Origin: Vagococcus xieshaowenii
GTDB taxonomy: Bacteria; Bacillota; Bacilli; Lactobacillales; Vagococcaceae
Assembly: GCF_004792515.1 (NCBI RefSeq)
Contig: NZ_CP038865.1
Coordinates: 1,620,501-1,684,500 of the forward strand
Direction: 5' to 3'
DNA length: 64,000 nt
A program made the translations under genes and the position numbers. The notes under the pieces were generated by a model, which saw nothing but the letters and a program-made list of their open reading frames with translations, made no database searches and was not told the origin of the DNA. The first letter of the stretch is position 1. Each line of letters opens with the position of its first letter. Of this stretch, positions 25,685-35,280 are shown one piece after another.

Positions 25685-27229
25685 TCATTTGATTGATACA
25701 AATAATAACTCCACGGTTTGACAAAAAATTGATCGTGTTTTTTTTACCAGTTGATAATTATTGCGGATAATCTCAGGTATATCCTCTTTTTTGTGTTTTT
25801 TGGGTAGTCTTATCACAACAAACATTACTTTTTGTTCCTCGACTACTTGCTTTTGCTCATTCATTATTTGTGGCATCTTTTCATTTGAAATGTTAACACG
25901 TTGAAAGTAATAATTACTAGGTAATATATCGGCTGCTTGATACAGCCCCATATCTATACTGCCATAATTCAGTAAGGTAGGATTTTTTTCTTTATTAATG
26001 ATTTCTGAAAAAATTTGTTGAGCAGGTTTTGTTGAACGACCATCGAGGGAAATCGTCTGGTTATTAGGAAATAATTTGGACTCGGTTAGTCGTCCATTAA
26101 TGCCAATAATCATCAAAAGCGTCAACAATGCTGATATCATCAAATGAAAATTAGTAAACTGTGTTTGATTGAAATTTTTTATTAATGGCAATAAGGCCAC
26201 ACACATTATCGGTAATATACTTAGCAAATAATAATCGTAACTTTTACCTCCAAAAAAAGTGGTCACAATCATACTACTTAACGCAAAAAAGTAATTTAAC
26301 ATTAAGCCCTTATTTTTAAAAATATGATGATTCATCACAAGTTGATAACTACCGATTATCATCGTCATGAATACAATCTCATTTTTTTTCAATTGATTAA
26401 AGAAAATAATAAACGCATTCACTATCTTCCCAATAATTGTTCCACCATTGTCATTGGGGTACAATTTTATATTGGAATAAAAATACGCAAAGTACAGCGA
26501 CTTTATCGCACCTTGAAAGTAAAAATAAACTACTACAATACTAGTTAGAAGTATAAAACCTAGCGATGTATAGAGGATTACTTCTATCATTCTTCGGTAA
26601 TTTTTTTGTAGCATTAAATCAATCACAATTCCAATAATAACCGCTATAAAGACGCCAATTAATGTATATTTGCTCCAAAAGACCCATGCAAAAGATAACC
26701 CTAGCTTTAACCACTGACTATCACTGACAAACTCTTCATGATAAAAGACAAACAATAGATATATACTATAGATGATAAATGGGTAAGCAAGCTCTTCTGC
26801 ACTACCCCCTCGATCAAAGTATGGGGTAAGTGTTAGTATTACACTACATAAAAAGACAAAAAATAAACTTGCTAATTTTTCGTAATAAAATCTGGCTATC
26901 TTATATAGAAAAAATAAGCTAAAAGAAAAAAATACTACTTCCACTAAATATATCATCACATAACTGGCCTTTATTTTGGAAATCAAATAGAAAACAAAAA
27001 ATAACGTAGGCCCCTTCTGCTCAAATAAATCCCTGTACGGAATCAGTCCATTGGCCCATGACTTTCCAATTGTCAAAAAGACATTCAAATCTACCCAGTC
27101 ATTTAACACATACAAAGGTGAATTTTTACTCTGAAAAAAGAGCACAAACACCGACCAGATTACTATCATAACGATGGGACATTTGTCGTTATTTAAGCCT
27201 ATAGATTTATTCCTTAATACTCTTGACAC
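25685..27229 (-). CDS. GT-C fold integral membrane glycosyltransferase
   Basis: The product has 514 residues and about ten or more membrane helices. The first extracellular loop reads PYRDLFEQKGPTLFF, a pattern common in GT39/ArnT-like enzymes with an acidic residue after the first helix. Such enzymes take a sugar from a polyprenyl-phosphate donor and add it to a wall polymer or protein outside the cell. It is the last gene of a set with GtrA- and GtrB-like proteins, which would supply that donor. The start is a GTG behind GGAGGAG. Acceptor unknown. Confidence 0.8.
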   Translation of the reverse strand: MSRVLRNKSIGLNNDKCPIVMIVIWSVFVLFFQSKNSPLYVLNDWVDLNVFLTIGKSWANGLIPYRDLFEQKGPTLFFVFYLISKIKASYVMIYLVEVVFFSFSLFFLYKIARFYYEKLASLFFVFLCSVILTLTPYFDRGGSAEELAYPFIIYSIYLLFVFYHEEFVSDSQWLKLGLSFAWVFWSKYTLIGVFIAVIIGIVIDLMLQKNYRRMIEVILYTSLGFILLTSIVVVYFYFQGAIKSLYFAYFYSNIKLYPNDNGGTIIGKIVNAFIIFFNQLKKNEIVFMTMIIGSYQLVMNHHIFKNKGLMLNYFFALSSMIVTTFFGGKSYDYYLLSILPIMCVALLPLIKNFNQTQFTNFHLMISALLTLLMIIGINGRLTESKLFPNNQTISLDGRSTKPAQQIFSEIINKEKNPTLLNYGSIDMGLYQAADILPSNYYFQRVNISNEKMPQIMNEQKQVVEEQKVMFVVIRLPKKHKKEDIPEIIRNNYQLVKKTRSIFCQTVELLFVSIK

Positions 27230-27326
27230 ATTACTCCTCCTTCACACGAACACTTCTCACTTAATCATAACAAATTTGTTATATTATTTATAAGAATATG
27301 TGTTGTATGAATGATAATAATTAAAT

Positions 27327-27364
27327 AACCATGAAACAATTGACTAAGCAACTATTTCATGGCT
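27327..27364 (-). terminator. Hairpin between the propeller and GT-C genes
   Basis: On the minus strand AGCCATGAAATAGTTG pairs with CAATTGTTTCATGGTT, followed by a weakly T-rich tract. It may partly terminate transcription before the GT-C gene. Confidence 0.5.
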
Positions 27365-27382
27365 ATTTGACTTATAACTAAT

Positions 27383-28612
27383 TTACTGTTTTTTAGAAGC
27401 AAAATCCGCATAATCGTAATAACTAATTCCTTTTAAGTTAAAGATGTCACTTCCATAGCTTAGGCCAATTGCTCGCGTATCTGTATCGCCTATTCCACTA
27501 TAGAACACATAATAATTGCCATCTTCTTTAATCATACAACTACGATAGAGACCTTTTCCATCCCATTTTGCATGAACTTGTGATGGATAAATGATTGGTT
27601 TTAGTTGCGACCATTTTCCCTCTTGATTACTAGCATAATAAAGATTCATTTGATGGCGATCGCTCCATGAGACTTTTTCACCAGGTTCTTTTTCAAAACC
27701 AACTACTAACATCTCTTGATGCCCATCAATCTCTTGAACGTCTAAATGCCAACTGTGCATATTTTCTTTCTCATATGGAACATCGACTGTATCTGCTTTT
27801 GACCAATTTTTACCGTCTTTACTTGTACGATGATGAATCAAATAGTCATAACCAACATACCATACTTGATAGCCATTTTCGTCCTTAGTAAAAGCCGGTG
27901 ATAACCAATCCTCACCTTTGCCACGGTTACAGGTGTACACTAATTCTTTATCCGACCATTCACGACCATCTTCACTGTTCATCTGATAGATATAAACCAT
28001 TTTCTCCACATCATCAACATAACGCCAAAACATTTCAAGACGATTTTTTTCTTTATTAAATAATAAATGCGTGTCTGAATTATATTTTAACGGGCTATTG
28101 CTTTCATTCAGTGGTGAATTTTTAATATCATCTAATGGATTCATCCCTTCATCACCAAACGGCACATCCCAGGCAATCATATCGTGACTAGCAAAAATAT
28201 GTGGGTTTTCTTTGCCAGCATCGCCTTCTGGATACGGGGTCACGGCCATCCAATATTTATACCCCGACCAATCTTTAGGAAAATTCACCACTGATGGATG
28301 AGTCACTTCAATCGTCTGATAAGCCGTTGGTAAAATAAGTGGTTGCTGTGCGTTGGCTATTGTTTCAACTTTTTCCCCGTCGATGATAACTGTTGTACCC
28401 GCCTCATCCAAGGATTTGGCTAAATACTTAAAACCGATATATTCTTTTGCCGGGAAATAAACTGACAATAGACCGATGATTCCTATAAATGACCAAAATA
28501 AGACATATTTTTTGTTATCTTTCAATTTGCGACCATTTAACAAATAAATAGCACTTGCAGTAATCAGAAAAACCCCTAAAACCAACAGCATCATAAACCT
28601 TAATCTTAACAT
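27383..28612 (-). CDS. Membrane-anchored beta-propeller (GH43-like) protein
   Basis: The product has 409 residues with two N-terminal helices (about 1-55). A large extracellular domain follows, with repeated sheets of the five-bladed propeller type seen in glycosidase families 43/32 (MAVTPYPEGD, HLLFNKEKNRLEMFWRYVDD, YQVWYVGYDY, YYVFYSGIGDTDTRAIGLSYG). I cannot identify catalytic acids with confidence. It lies between GtrB-like and GT-C genes, suggesting it trims or recognises the same glycan. Start chosen at the ATG eight bases after AAGGAG. Confidence 0.7.
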   Translation of the reverse strand: MLRLRFMMLLVLGVFLITASAIYLLNGRKLKDNKKYVLFWSFIGIIGLLSVYFPAKEYIGFKYLAKSLDEAGTTVIIDGEKVETIANAQQPLILPTAYQTIEVTHPSVVNFPKDWSGYKYWMAVTPYPEGDAGKENPHIFASHDMIAWDVPFGDEGMNPLDDIKNSPLNESNSPLKYNSDTHLLFNKEKNRLEMFWRYVDDVEKMVYIYQMNSEDGREWSDKELVYTCNRGKGEDWLSPAFTKDENGYQVWYVGYDYLIHHRTSKDGKNWSKADTVDVPYEKENMHSWHLDVQEIDGHQEMLVVGFEKEPGEKVSWSDRHQMNLYYASNQEGKWSQLKPIIYPSQVHAKWDGKGLYRSCMIKEDGNYYVFYSGIGDTDTRAIGLSYGSDIFNLKGISYYDYADFASKKQ

Positions 28613-28698
28613 TCTATCCACTCCTTTTTTAACCTACGATAAATAATAACCTAGTATCTAAATAATAACAATAGAAGTTAATAGCTTTATAGTTTCAT

Positions 28699-29619
28699 TT
28701 AAGCCTCTTCTTTTATGACATATACAGGGCGTTTTTTTGTCTCTAAGAATATTTTACCGATATATTTACCTATTATACCAAGACATGACAATTGAATCCC
28801 GCCTAATAGTAGCATGATACTAATCATTGATGGCCATCCGGCTACAGGATCGCCACAAATCAAGGTGCGGATAACAATAAAAAATAGCGAGATAATAGCT
28901 ACTAGACATGAAACGCCACCTAGCAAGGTAGCAATTTTAAGTGGGACATCAGAAAAATTGATAATACCATCTATTGAATAACTTAATAATCCCCAGAAAT
29001 TCCAACTTGTTTCTCCGGCTATTCTTTCAACGTTTTCGTATTCTATATATACAGTATTAAAACCTACCCAAACAAATAATCCTTTGGTGAAGCGATTATA
29101 TTCCGTCAACTCCAATATAGCATCAACCATTTGTCGAGTCATTAAACGAAAATCACGTGCGCCATCGACCATCTCAACTTGACCGATTTTATTGATGATT
29201 TTATAGAACAATTTCGCAAAGGCACTTCTAATCGGTGGCTCACCTTTACGATTGACTCTTCTTGTACCAACGCAATCGATTTCTGAATCTTGAATTTTTC
29301 GATACATCTCAATTAATAACTGGGGGGGATCTTGTAAATCGGCATCCATCACTGTCACATAATCTCCTGTTGCCCTTTGCAGCCCTGCATACAACGCACT
29401 TTCTTTACCAAAATTACGGGAAAAAGATAGATAGTGAATGCGTGCGTTTTTTTCATGAGCTTCTCTTAATATATTCAATGTCTGATCTTTTGACCCATCG
29501 TTAATAAAGATGTATTCGAATTCTAATGGTAGTTTTAACTCAACTTCCGACATTGCTTTAATAAACAATGGTACCGTTTTTTCTTCGTTATAACATGGAA
29601 CAATCACTGATAATTTCAT
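28699..29619 (-). CDS. GtrB-like polyprenyl-phosphate glycosyltransferase (GT2)
   Basis: The product has 306 residues. The GT2 domain (about 1-220) contains SVIVPCYNEEKTVP, the DGSKD motif, and VMDADLQDPP with the metal-binding Asp residues. Two C-terminal helices (about 230-290) anchor it to the membrane, as in GtrB/CsbB/DPM1-type enzymes. It would transfer a sugar from a nucleotide donor to undecaprenyl phosphate on the inner face. AAGGAG precedes the ATG. It follows the gtrA-like gene. Confidence 0.93.
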   Translation of the reverse strand: MKLSVIVPCYNEEKTVPLFIKAMSEVELKLPLEFEYIFINDGSKDQTLNILREAHEKNARIHYLSFSRNFGKESALYAGLQRATGDYVTVMDADLQDPPQLLIEMYRKIQDSEIDCVGTRRVNRKGEPPIRSAFAKLFYKIINKIGQVEMVDGARDFRLMTRQMVDAILELTEYNRFTKGLFVWVGFNTVYIEYENVERIAGETSWNFWGLLSYSIDGIINFSDVPLKIATLLGGVSCLVAIISLFFIVIRTLICGDPVAGWPSMISIMLLLGGIQLSCLGIIGKYIGKIFLETKKRPVYVIKEEA

Positions 29620-29667
29620 TTCTCTACACTCCTTAACAACTACCCAAAATTAAGGGAAGATTCCGTC

Positions 29668-30060
29668 CTATTTGAAGATCCATTTACTAAAGAAATAATT
29701 GGCTAACAAAATGCCAAATTGAGTCAATATCTTCGCCAACAGTTCCACCATTCCAAGTTGACTCACAAATAAAAACATCAATAAATATTCTAACCCTAGC
29801 GAACTAACACGGGCACTAAAAAACAATATAATTTCTCTTATAAAGCTTTCTTTACTAACTTTTGTACTATTAAAAACAAAATATTTATTCGTAAAAAAAG
29901 CAAAAAGAACTGACAAAACCCATGAAATTAAGATTGATAAAGTCATATTAATTCCTAGTATCTCTCTACTAGCAAAATAACTCACAAAATTCACACCAGT
30001 GGTCATTGCTCCAATCACAATATACCGAATAGCTTCTATAGCCCACAACTTTTTAATCAA
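29668..30060 (-). CDS. GtrA-like membrane protein (lipid-linked sugar flippase)
   Basis: The product has 130 residues with four membrane helices and the GtrA family pattern: IRYIVIGAMTTGVNFVSYF at the N-terminus, then VLFAFFTNKYFVFNS after the second helix. GtrA proteins are thought to move undecaprenyl-phosphate sugar to the outer face. The start is a TTG with AAGGA about ten bases upstream. First gene of the four-gene set that ends with the GT-C enzyme. Confidence 0.92.
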   Translation of the reverse strand: MIKKLWAIEAIRYIVIGAMTTGVNFVSYFASREILGINMTLSILISWVLSVLFAFFTNKYFVFNSTKVSKESFIREIILFFSARVSSLGLEYLLMFLFVSQLGMVELLAKILTQFGILLANYFFSKWIFK

Positions 30061-30331
30061 CTACCTTACATCCTTCCCATATACTCAGTCTTCATTAAAA
30101 CCATACTACTTAACCAACTACCTTAAATTTTACTATACATTGAAATGAATTAAAATGTATTGTTTTAGAGTAGTTTTATTTCTATTTTTAGATATTAGGA
30201 CCAAACTAGTTAATTCATCTGTTCTTCCTAATGTTGTATATCACGAGCATTCTTATATAATTCTTTATGAATCAATCTATTTATAGTATCATGGTAATGA
30301 TTAGATTACATTTCATAGGAGAGATAATATA

Positions 30332-32839
30332 ATGAACAAAGAGAGTGCCAAAGAGATAATAGCTTTTGGAAAATCACATGTAAACGGTTGGCGTAATAAG
30401 CGCACACGTGAATTAGGCAATTACTATAAAGCCTTGAATCATAATAAAATAGTAGATAATTGTGCGCTATTTGAAAGCTATCATGCCGTTACGACTACTG
30501 GTAATATCTATGCTATTTACCAACAGCTTTGTAAAGAAAAACCTGACATACAAAAATATTGGGTCTATATTACTAAAAACCCATTAACATTAGAAATTGC
30601 TACTGATAAAAATACTCACTTAGTTAAATACGAAAGTAAAGAATATTTCCAATTGTTAGCTACAGCCAAGTATCTTTTTAATGACACTTCTTTCATGCCT
30701 TATTTTGTTAAAAGGTCCGATCAAATTTATATCAACACATGGCACGGAACACCTTTAAAAACTTTAGGAAAAGACATTATAAATGCTGGTATAACCAATC
30801 ATAAAAATATTCAGCGCAATATTTTATCTACTGATTATTTAATGATGCCAAATCATTTCACTGCAGAAAAATTAATTACAGCTCATGATTGTAATGGTAT
30901 ATTACCAGCAAAAGTTTTTATTACAGGTAATCCTCGTGTTGATCGAAACTTCTTAAATCGTGAAACATTACTAAAACGTTATGATCTACCTAAAGATAAG
31001 AAGATTTTGCTTTACGCACCTACTTGGAAAAAGGAAGCTAAAGATACTACTGAAGATGACATTAAAGAATTAATTTCTCAAATTGATCAGTTACAAACGA
31101 CATTAGGTGATGATACTAAGGTGTTACTGAAGTCTCATTACTTTATTTTTGAAGCTTTTGTTAAACTTGGATTCTCAGACGCTATTGTACCTGACTGGGT
31201 AGATACCAATGAATACTTAGGCTTAGTTGACGGCTTGATTACAGACTACTCTTCAATCTTTTTCGACTATTTACCTAACAATAAACCTGTCTATTTTTAT
31301 ATGCCTGATTTAGAAGAATATAAGAATGTTCGAGGACTGTATCTTGATGTTGAGAACTTACCTGGAAATGTCTATTATGAATTTGATGACTTATTACAAG
31401 GTGTTACTCAGCCTGAAGCTGAGTATATGGCTCAGTCTCATCTAAATCGTGAATACTATATGAAAGAATTTTGTTCTTTTGATGATGGTCAATCTGCTAA
31501 ACGTATCATTGATATCGTCTTTAACAAAAACGAAAATTATGAGTCTGTTTCATTCAAAAATAACAAAAAAACTTTGGCCTTCTATACAGGAGGACTCTTC
31601 AATAACGGTATTACTACATCTTTGATTAATTTAACAAAGCAAATTGACTACGATAAATATGAAGTAATTATTTTTGACTTTGATAATATTGCACGTTATG
31701 CTGAAAAACAAACAAATTTAGCCAGATTAGATAAACGTGTAAAAGTAATTTATAAATTCGGACGTGTACCATTTTCATTCAAAGCCAATGTTGCAAAAGA
31801 TCTTTTCTTACGCCAAGGAGCTTATGGTAAAAATGTTAAAATTGATGAGGTTTCAGAATATTATCAAACTGATTTTCGACGTGCTATGGGTAATTTTATT
31901 CCTGATGTTATCATCGATTTTGGTGGATACAATAAGGTAATGAACGCATTAATTGGATTTTCACCTGCTAAGAAAAAAATCTTATTTTATCATACTCTAG
32001 TGGAAGAAGAGTATAATAAAATGGTCAATAATCGCTACACTCACCGTTGGAATTTAAAAATAATTTTCAGTATGTATAATTATTTTGATGAAGTCGTCTC
32101 AGTCTCAGATTCTGCAGCTAAAGAAAATCAACAAGCAATTAAACGTTATTCTCCAAAAGCAAATACATCGAATATGAAAACTTTAGAAAATCTTGTTAAT
32201 GGTGATGATATTGTCGATAATATCGAGGAAGGAGAGCAATTAAACCTTGTTTACCATGGAGATGGACTGATTGTTTCTAAAAAAACTACTTCTAATACGG
32301 TAAGTCAGATGACAATGGTGAACACTTTAGATAAAGAATCTATTCATTTTGTCTCAGCAGCCCGTATGTCACCAGAAAAAAATCATATCATGATGATTAA
32401 AGCGTTCAAACAAGTAGCTAAACACACGCCTAATATTAAATTACACTTATTGGGAAGCGGACCTATAATGGAAGACATACGTCATACTATTTTATCCGAA
32501 GGTTTAGAAAATAATGTTTATCTATATGGGCATTTGGATGCCCCACATTATTTAATTAGTCAATGTGATGCTGCTGTATTATTCTCACAATATGAAGGAC
32601 AAGGGTTATTCATACTAGAAGCCATGATTACTGGACTACCTGTTATAGGTACTAACGTACCTGGTATTCAATCTGTTATCGATTCTGGAAAAAATGGTTT
32701 ACTAGTCTCTTGTGATATGGACGGAATGGTTACAGGATTCAATGCTTATATAAATGGTCAAGTACCTAAAGCTGCATTTGATTATAAACAGTATAATCAA
32801 GCTATTATGGATAAATTTGAAAGCCTAGTAAATAATTAA
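30332..32839 (+). CDS. Fused CDP-glycerol glycerophosphotransferase and GT4 glycosyltransferase
   Basis: The product has 835 residues. The N-terminal half (about 40-400) is a TagF/TagB-type glycerophosphotransferase, with NTWHGTPLKTLG near 136, the conserved His in LLKSHYF and LITDYSSIFFDY. The C-terminal half (about 410-835) is a GT4 retaining glycosyltransferase, with FVSAARMSPEKNH near 672 and the E-x7-E type EGQGLFILEAM near 757. Having both activities in one chain suggests it adds glycerol phosphate and a sugar to the same growing polymer. AGGAGAG precedes the ATG. It stands divergent from the gtrA set. Confidence 0.9.
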   Translation: MNKESAKEIIAFGKSHVNGWRNKRTRELGNYYKALNHNKIVDNCALFESYHAVTTTGNIYAIYQQLCKEKPDIQKYWVYITKNPLTLEIATDKNTHLVKYESKEYFQLLATAKYLFNDTSFMPYFVKRSDQIYINTWHGTPLKTLGKDIINAGITNHKNIQRNILSTDYLMMPNHFTAEKLITAHDCNGILPAKVFITGNPRVDRNFLNRETLLKRYDLPKDKKILLYAPTWKKEAKDTTEDDIKELISQIDQLQTTLGDDTKVLLKSHYFIFEAFVKLGFSDAIVPDWVDTNEYLGLVDGLITDYSSIFFDYLPNNKPVYFYMPDLEEYKNVRGLYLDVENLPGNVYYEFDDLLQGVTQPEAEYMAQSHLNREYYMKEFCSFDDGQSAKRIIDIVFNKNENYESVSFKNNKKTLAFYTGGLFNNGITTSLINLTKQIDYDKYEVIIFDFDNIARYAEKQTNLARLDKRVKVIYKFGRVPFSFKANVAKDLFLRQGAYGKNVKIDEVSEYYQTDFRRAMGNFIPDVIIDFGGYNKVMNALIGFSPAKKKILFYHTLVEEEYNKMVNNRYTHRWNLKIIFSMYNYFDEVVSVSDSAAKENQQAIKRYSPKANTSNMKTLENLVNGDDIVDNIEEGEQLNLVYHGDGLIVSKKTTSNTVSQMTMVNTLDKESIHFVSAARMSPEKNHIMMIKAFKQVAKHTPNIKLHLLGSGPIMEDIRHTILSEGLENNVYLYGHLDAPHYLISQCDAAVLFSQYEGQGLFILEAMITGLPVIGTNVPGIQSVIDSGKNGLLVSCDMDGMVTGFNAYINGQVPKAAFDYKQYNQAIMDKFESLVNN

Positions 32840-32911
32840 TCATAATATATCTGCCAACACCGCTTACTCATTATAATAATCGTTAATATAAATTAGTTTA
32901 TTTTATTCATT

Positions 32912-32940
32912 AGGTGAAGATCTATTTCTTCACCTTTTTG
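32912..32940 (+). terminator. Terminator of the fused transferase gene
   Basis: AGGTGAAG pairs with CTTCACCT, followed by TTTTTG. Nothing else was seen in the 285 bases before the next gene. Confidence 0.8.
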
Positions 32941-33124
32941 TCATTTAAAAAGAAATCACTTGTTTATCATTATCCGTTATCAAAATACCTGTGGTATAAT
33001 TCTACATGATATACTTATATAAAATTTATTAACTAATATCCTACTATTTTTAAAGTTAATTAAATTAATCACATGAGTAACCATAAATATATATGAAATC
33101 CAATTAAGAAAAGAGATGAACATA

Positions 33125-35113
33125 ATGTGCGCAATTCCCATGTCTATCACTATTTCAGAAGACAATATTGAATTTATTTTTGAACAAAAAATGAGCAAGC
33201 TAATTATTAACGAAAGAAACATTCTAGATGAATTTTTAACAGGTCTTATCAAAAAAAAATATTTAAACTTTGCATTCCCATCTAATTCTATAAAAATCAG
33301 GTTCGATAGAATCAAAGACCTGTGGATACCCGGAAAAATATACGATATTGAAGCGGAATTACCAAATGGACAAAGATTTCCTGTAAAAATTGAGGAAAGA
33401 CATATTAGTTATCTGTATGATGGTTTGATAAAATTACAATTTGTTTGCTATCAAACTACCCGTATGGAAATATATCCTGGAAAAATATATTTAGATATAG
33501 AAGACTTAGAAGAAACAACCGATCCGTTAATAATTAATATTCCTAATGAGTTAGCCTCATTACCAATCTATGTGTATCGAAGACAGATTCCTATTTATCA
33601 ATCACTGTATTATAGGTTAGGTGAACCGCCTATTTCAGAGCTAATTCCTATAGAAGTCGTACACCAACAATGGATAGCTCCAGTGGTTCACAAACAAAAT
33701 GAATCTGAAAAAGAAACATTTCAATATGACTTTTATACTAAGTATGACAACATTTACATTCGGTTACCTATAAAAAGCTATTATAAGCGGATTGAGAATA
33801 CCAAAGAAAAAATGGAAGTATCTGTAAACAAGCATTCCTTATTGGTTGCTAAAGAAAAAATGGCGGATAGTTACATTTTACTGGAAAACATTAATGTTAC
33901 GAATGTTGACTTGACTTTCTTCTTTGATGAAACTACACCAATCGATAAAGTTTATTTTTGTAATCGTTCTATGTTCTATAATGAAAATCATTTACAAAAA
34001 AATTATTTAAAAAAACTATCCGCTTCATCATTCAAAATAAATTTGAATGATATCAGCAAGCAATTAGTTCATGAACCACAGCTAATCGATTTTTATTGTA
34101 CTATAGTTGATAACAATAGCAATATTAAACATAATGTTAGGATAATACTATCTGATTCTTTTACCGAAAGTTTACCTAAAATAAATTCAGAATATTTATC
34201 TGGTAAATTTTTTAACACAAAATTATCTTATTTAGCTGCTCATTTAAATAAAAAAAAGAACTTGACTGGTACAACACAGATGATAGAAAATAATTCAAGT
34301 CCTAATAATGAACAGATAGTACCAAAAAGAGTAGCTATTTTAGGATCATGTTACTCAAGATTAGCTTTTTCTACCTCAAAATATTTTAATCCAGACTACA
34401 AAAAATATTTTGAGGTAGTATATACTCAATTTCACAGCTCAATCATTAGTCTAATGTCATCTAATCAACTAGAACACGTAGATAGTATAAAGCAATTATT
34501 GCTATCTGAAAATATACATCCTATCCACAAAAATTATGTTGCAACTGATTTCGAGAAATCTTTCTTTAGCGAGTTAAAAAATAGCAATGCTGACTATTTT
34601 TTATTTGATTTATATGCAGATAGTGCCTTGTCATTAATGGAAATTGATGGTTCTTATTACACTGCTTCTTATTTTTTTAAAGAACAGTTATCTTCATTTT
34701 TTGGAAACTATCCTAATATGAATTTTTTAACTCATGAAGATATTGACTCATACCTATCTCTTTGGTATGAGTCAATAGATCGTTTCATGAAAAAAATATT
34801 AGCGAATTTTTCTGAAGACAAAATTATCTTAAACTCAATTAGACGAACTTACACTTATTCAGACGAAGGAACTATAAAACCTATTAATCATTTATTATAT
34901 GGGAATTCGATCGAAGTCGCTAAACTAGCTGATTTTCATATAGAGATAATGGAAGAATATCTCTATATAAATTACCCTAAAATCAAACGGATTGATCTCA
35001 ATAGTCTAGGGTTTATTGGAGATATAAATCATCCAGATAAATTAAGTACAAATCATTACCAATCAGAATACTACAAAACATTCATAAAGCAATTAAAAAA
35101 AATAACTGAGTAA
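33125..35113 (+). CDS. DUF6270 domain protein in the teichoic acid island
   Basis: The product has 662 residues. The N-terminal 400 residues are beta-rich and unfamiliar, possibly Ig-like or carbohydrate-binding. The C-terminal part (about 400-660) resembles DUF6270, starting RVAILGSCYSRLAFS near 402 and ending with HPDKLSTNHYQSEYY, a His-containing block; the Gly-Ser-Cys and late His recall SGNH-type hydrolases or acyltransferases. There is no signal peptide, so it is probably cytoplasmic. An A9 run lies at 33251-33259. Of two ATGs, 33125 has better spacing from the AAGAG site than 33116. Confidence 0.65.
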   Translation: MCAIPMSITISEDNIEFIFEQKMSKLIINERNILDEFLTGLIKKKYLNFAFPSNSIKIRFDRIKDLWIPGKIYDIEAELPNGQRFPVKIEERHISYLYDGLIKLQFVCYQTTRMEIYPGKIYLDIEDLEETTDPLIINIPNELASLPIYVYRRQIPIYQSLYYRLGEPPISELIPIEVVHQQWIAPVVHKQNESEKETFQYDFYTKYDNIYIRLPIKSYYKRIENTKEKMEVSVNKHSLLVAKEKMADSYILLENINVTNVDLTFFFDETTPIDKVYFCNRSMFYNENHLQKNYLKKLSASSFKINLNDISKQLVHEPQLIDFYCTIVDNNSNIKHNVRIILSDSFTESLPKINSEYLSGKFFNTKLSYLAAHLNKKKNLTGTTQMIENNSSPNNEQIVPKRVAILGSCYSRLAFSTSKYFNPDYKKYFEVVYTQFHSSIISLMSSNQLEHVDSIKQLLLSENIHPIHKNYVATDFEKSFFSELKNSNADYFLFDLYADSALSLMEIDGSYYTASYFFKEQLSSFFGNYPNMNFLTHEDIDSYLSLWYESIDRFMKKILANFSEDKIILNSIRRTYTYSDEGTIKPINHLLYGNSIEVAKLADFHIEIMEEYLYINYPKIKRIDLNSLGFIGDINHPDKLSTNHYQSEYYKTFIKQLKKITE

Positions 35114-35162
35114 GTCCCATATATTCTCAATATATATAAGATAAACGGCTCTATAATAAATA

Positions 35163-35201
35163 GGACTGATGAAGGTTTATTCCTTCTTCAGCCCTATTTT
35201 T
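35163..35201 (+). terminator. Hairpin at the left end of the ISL3 element
   Basis: GGACTGATGAAGG pairs with CCTTCTTCAGCCC, followed by TATTTTTG. It would stop transcription entering from the DUF6270 gene. The same structure, with different stem bases, is present in the truncated copy at 61663. Confidence 0.7.
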
Positions 35202-35280
35202 GTATTTAATCTAAAAAAAACATATCGCCTTTTGTTAATATTAAGTTACGACACAAAATAAACAAAAGGAGCGATATGCT

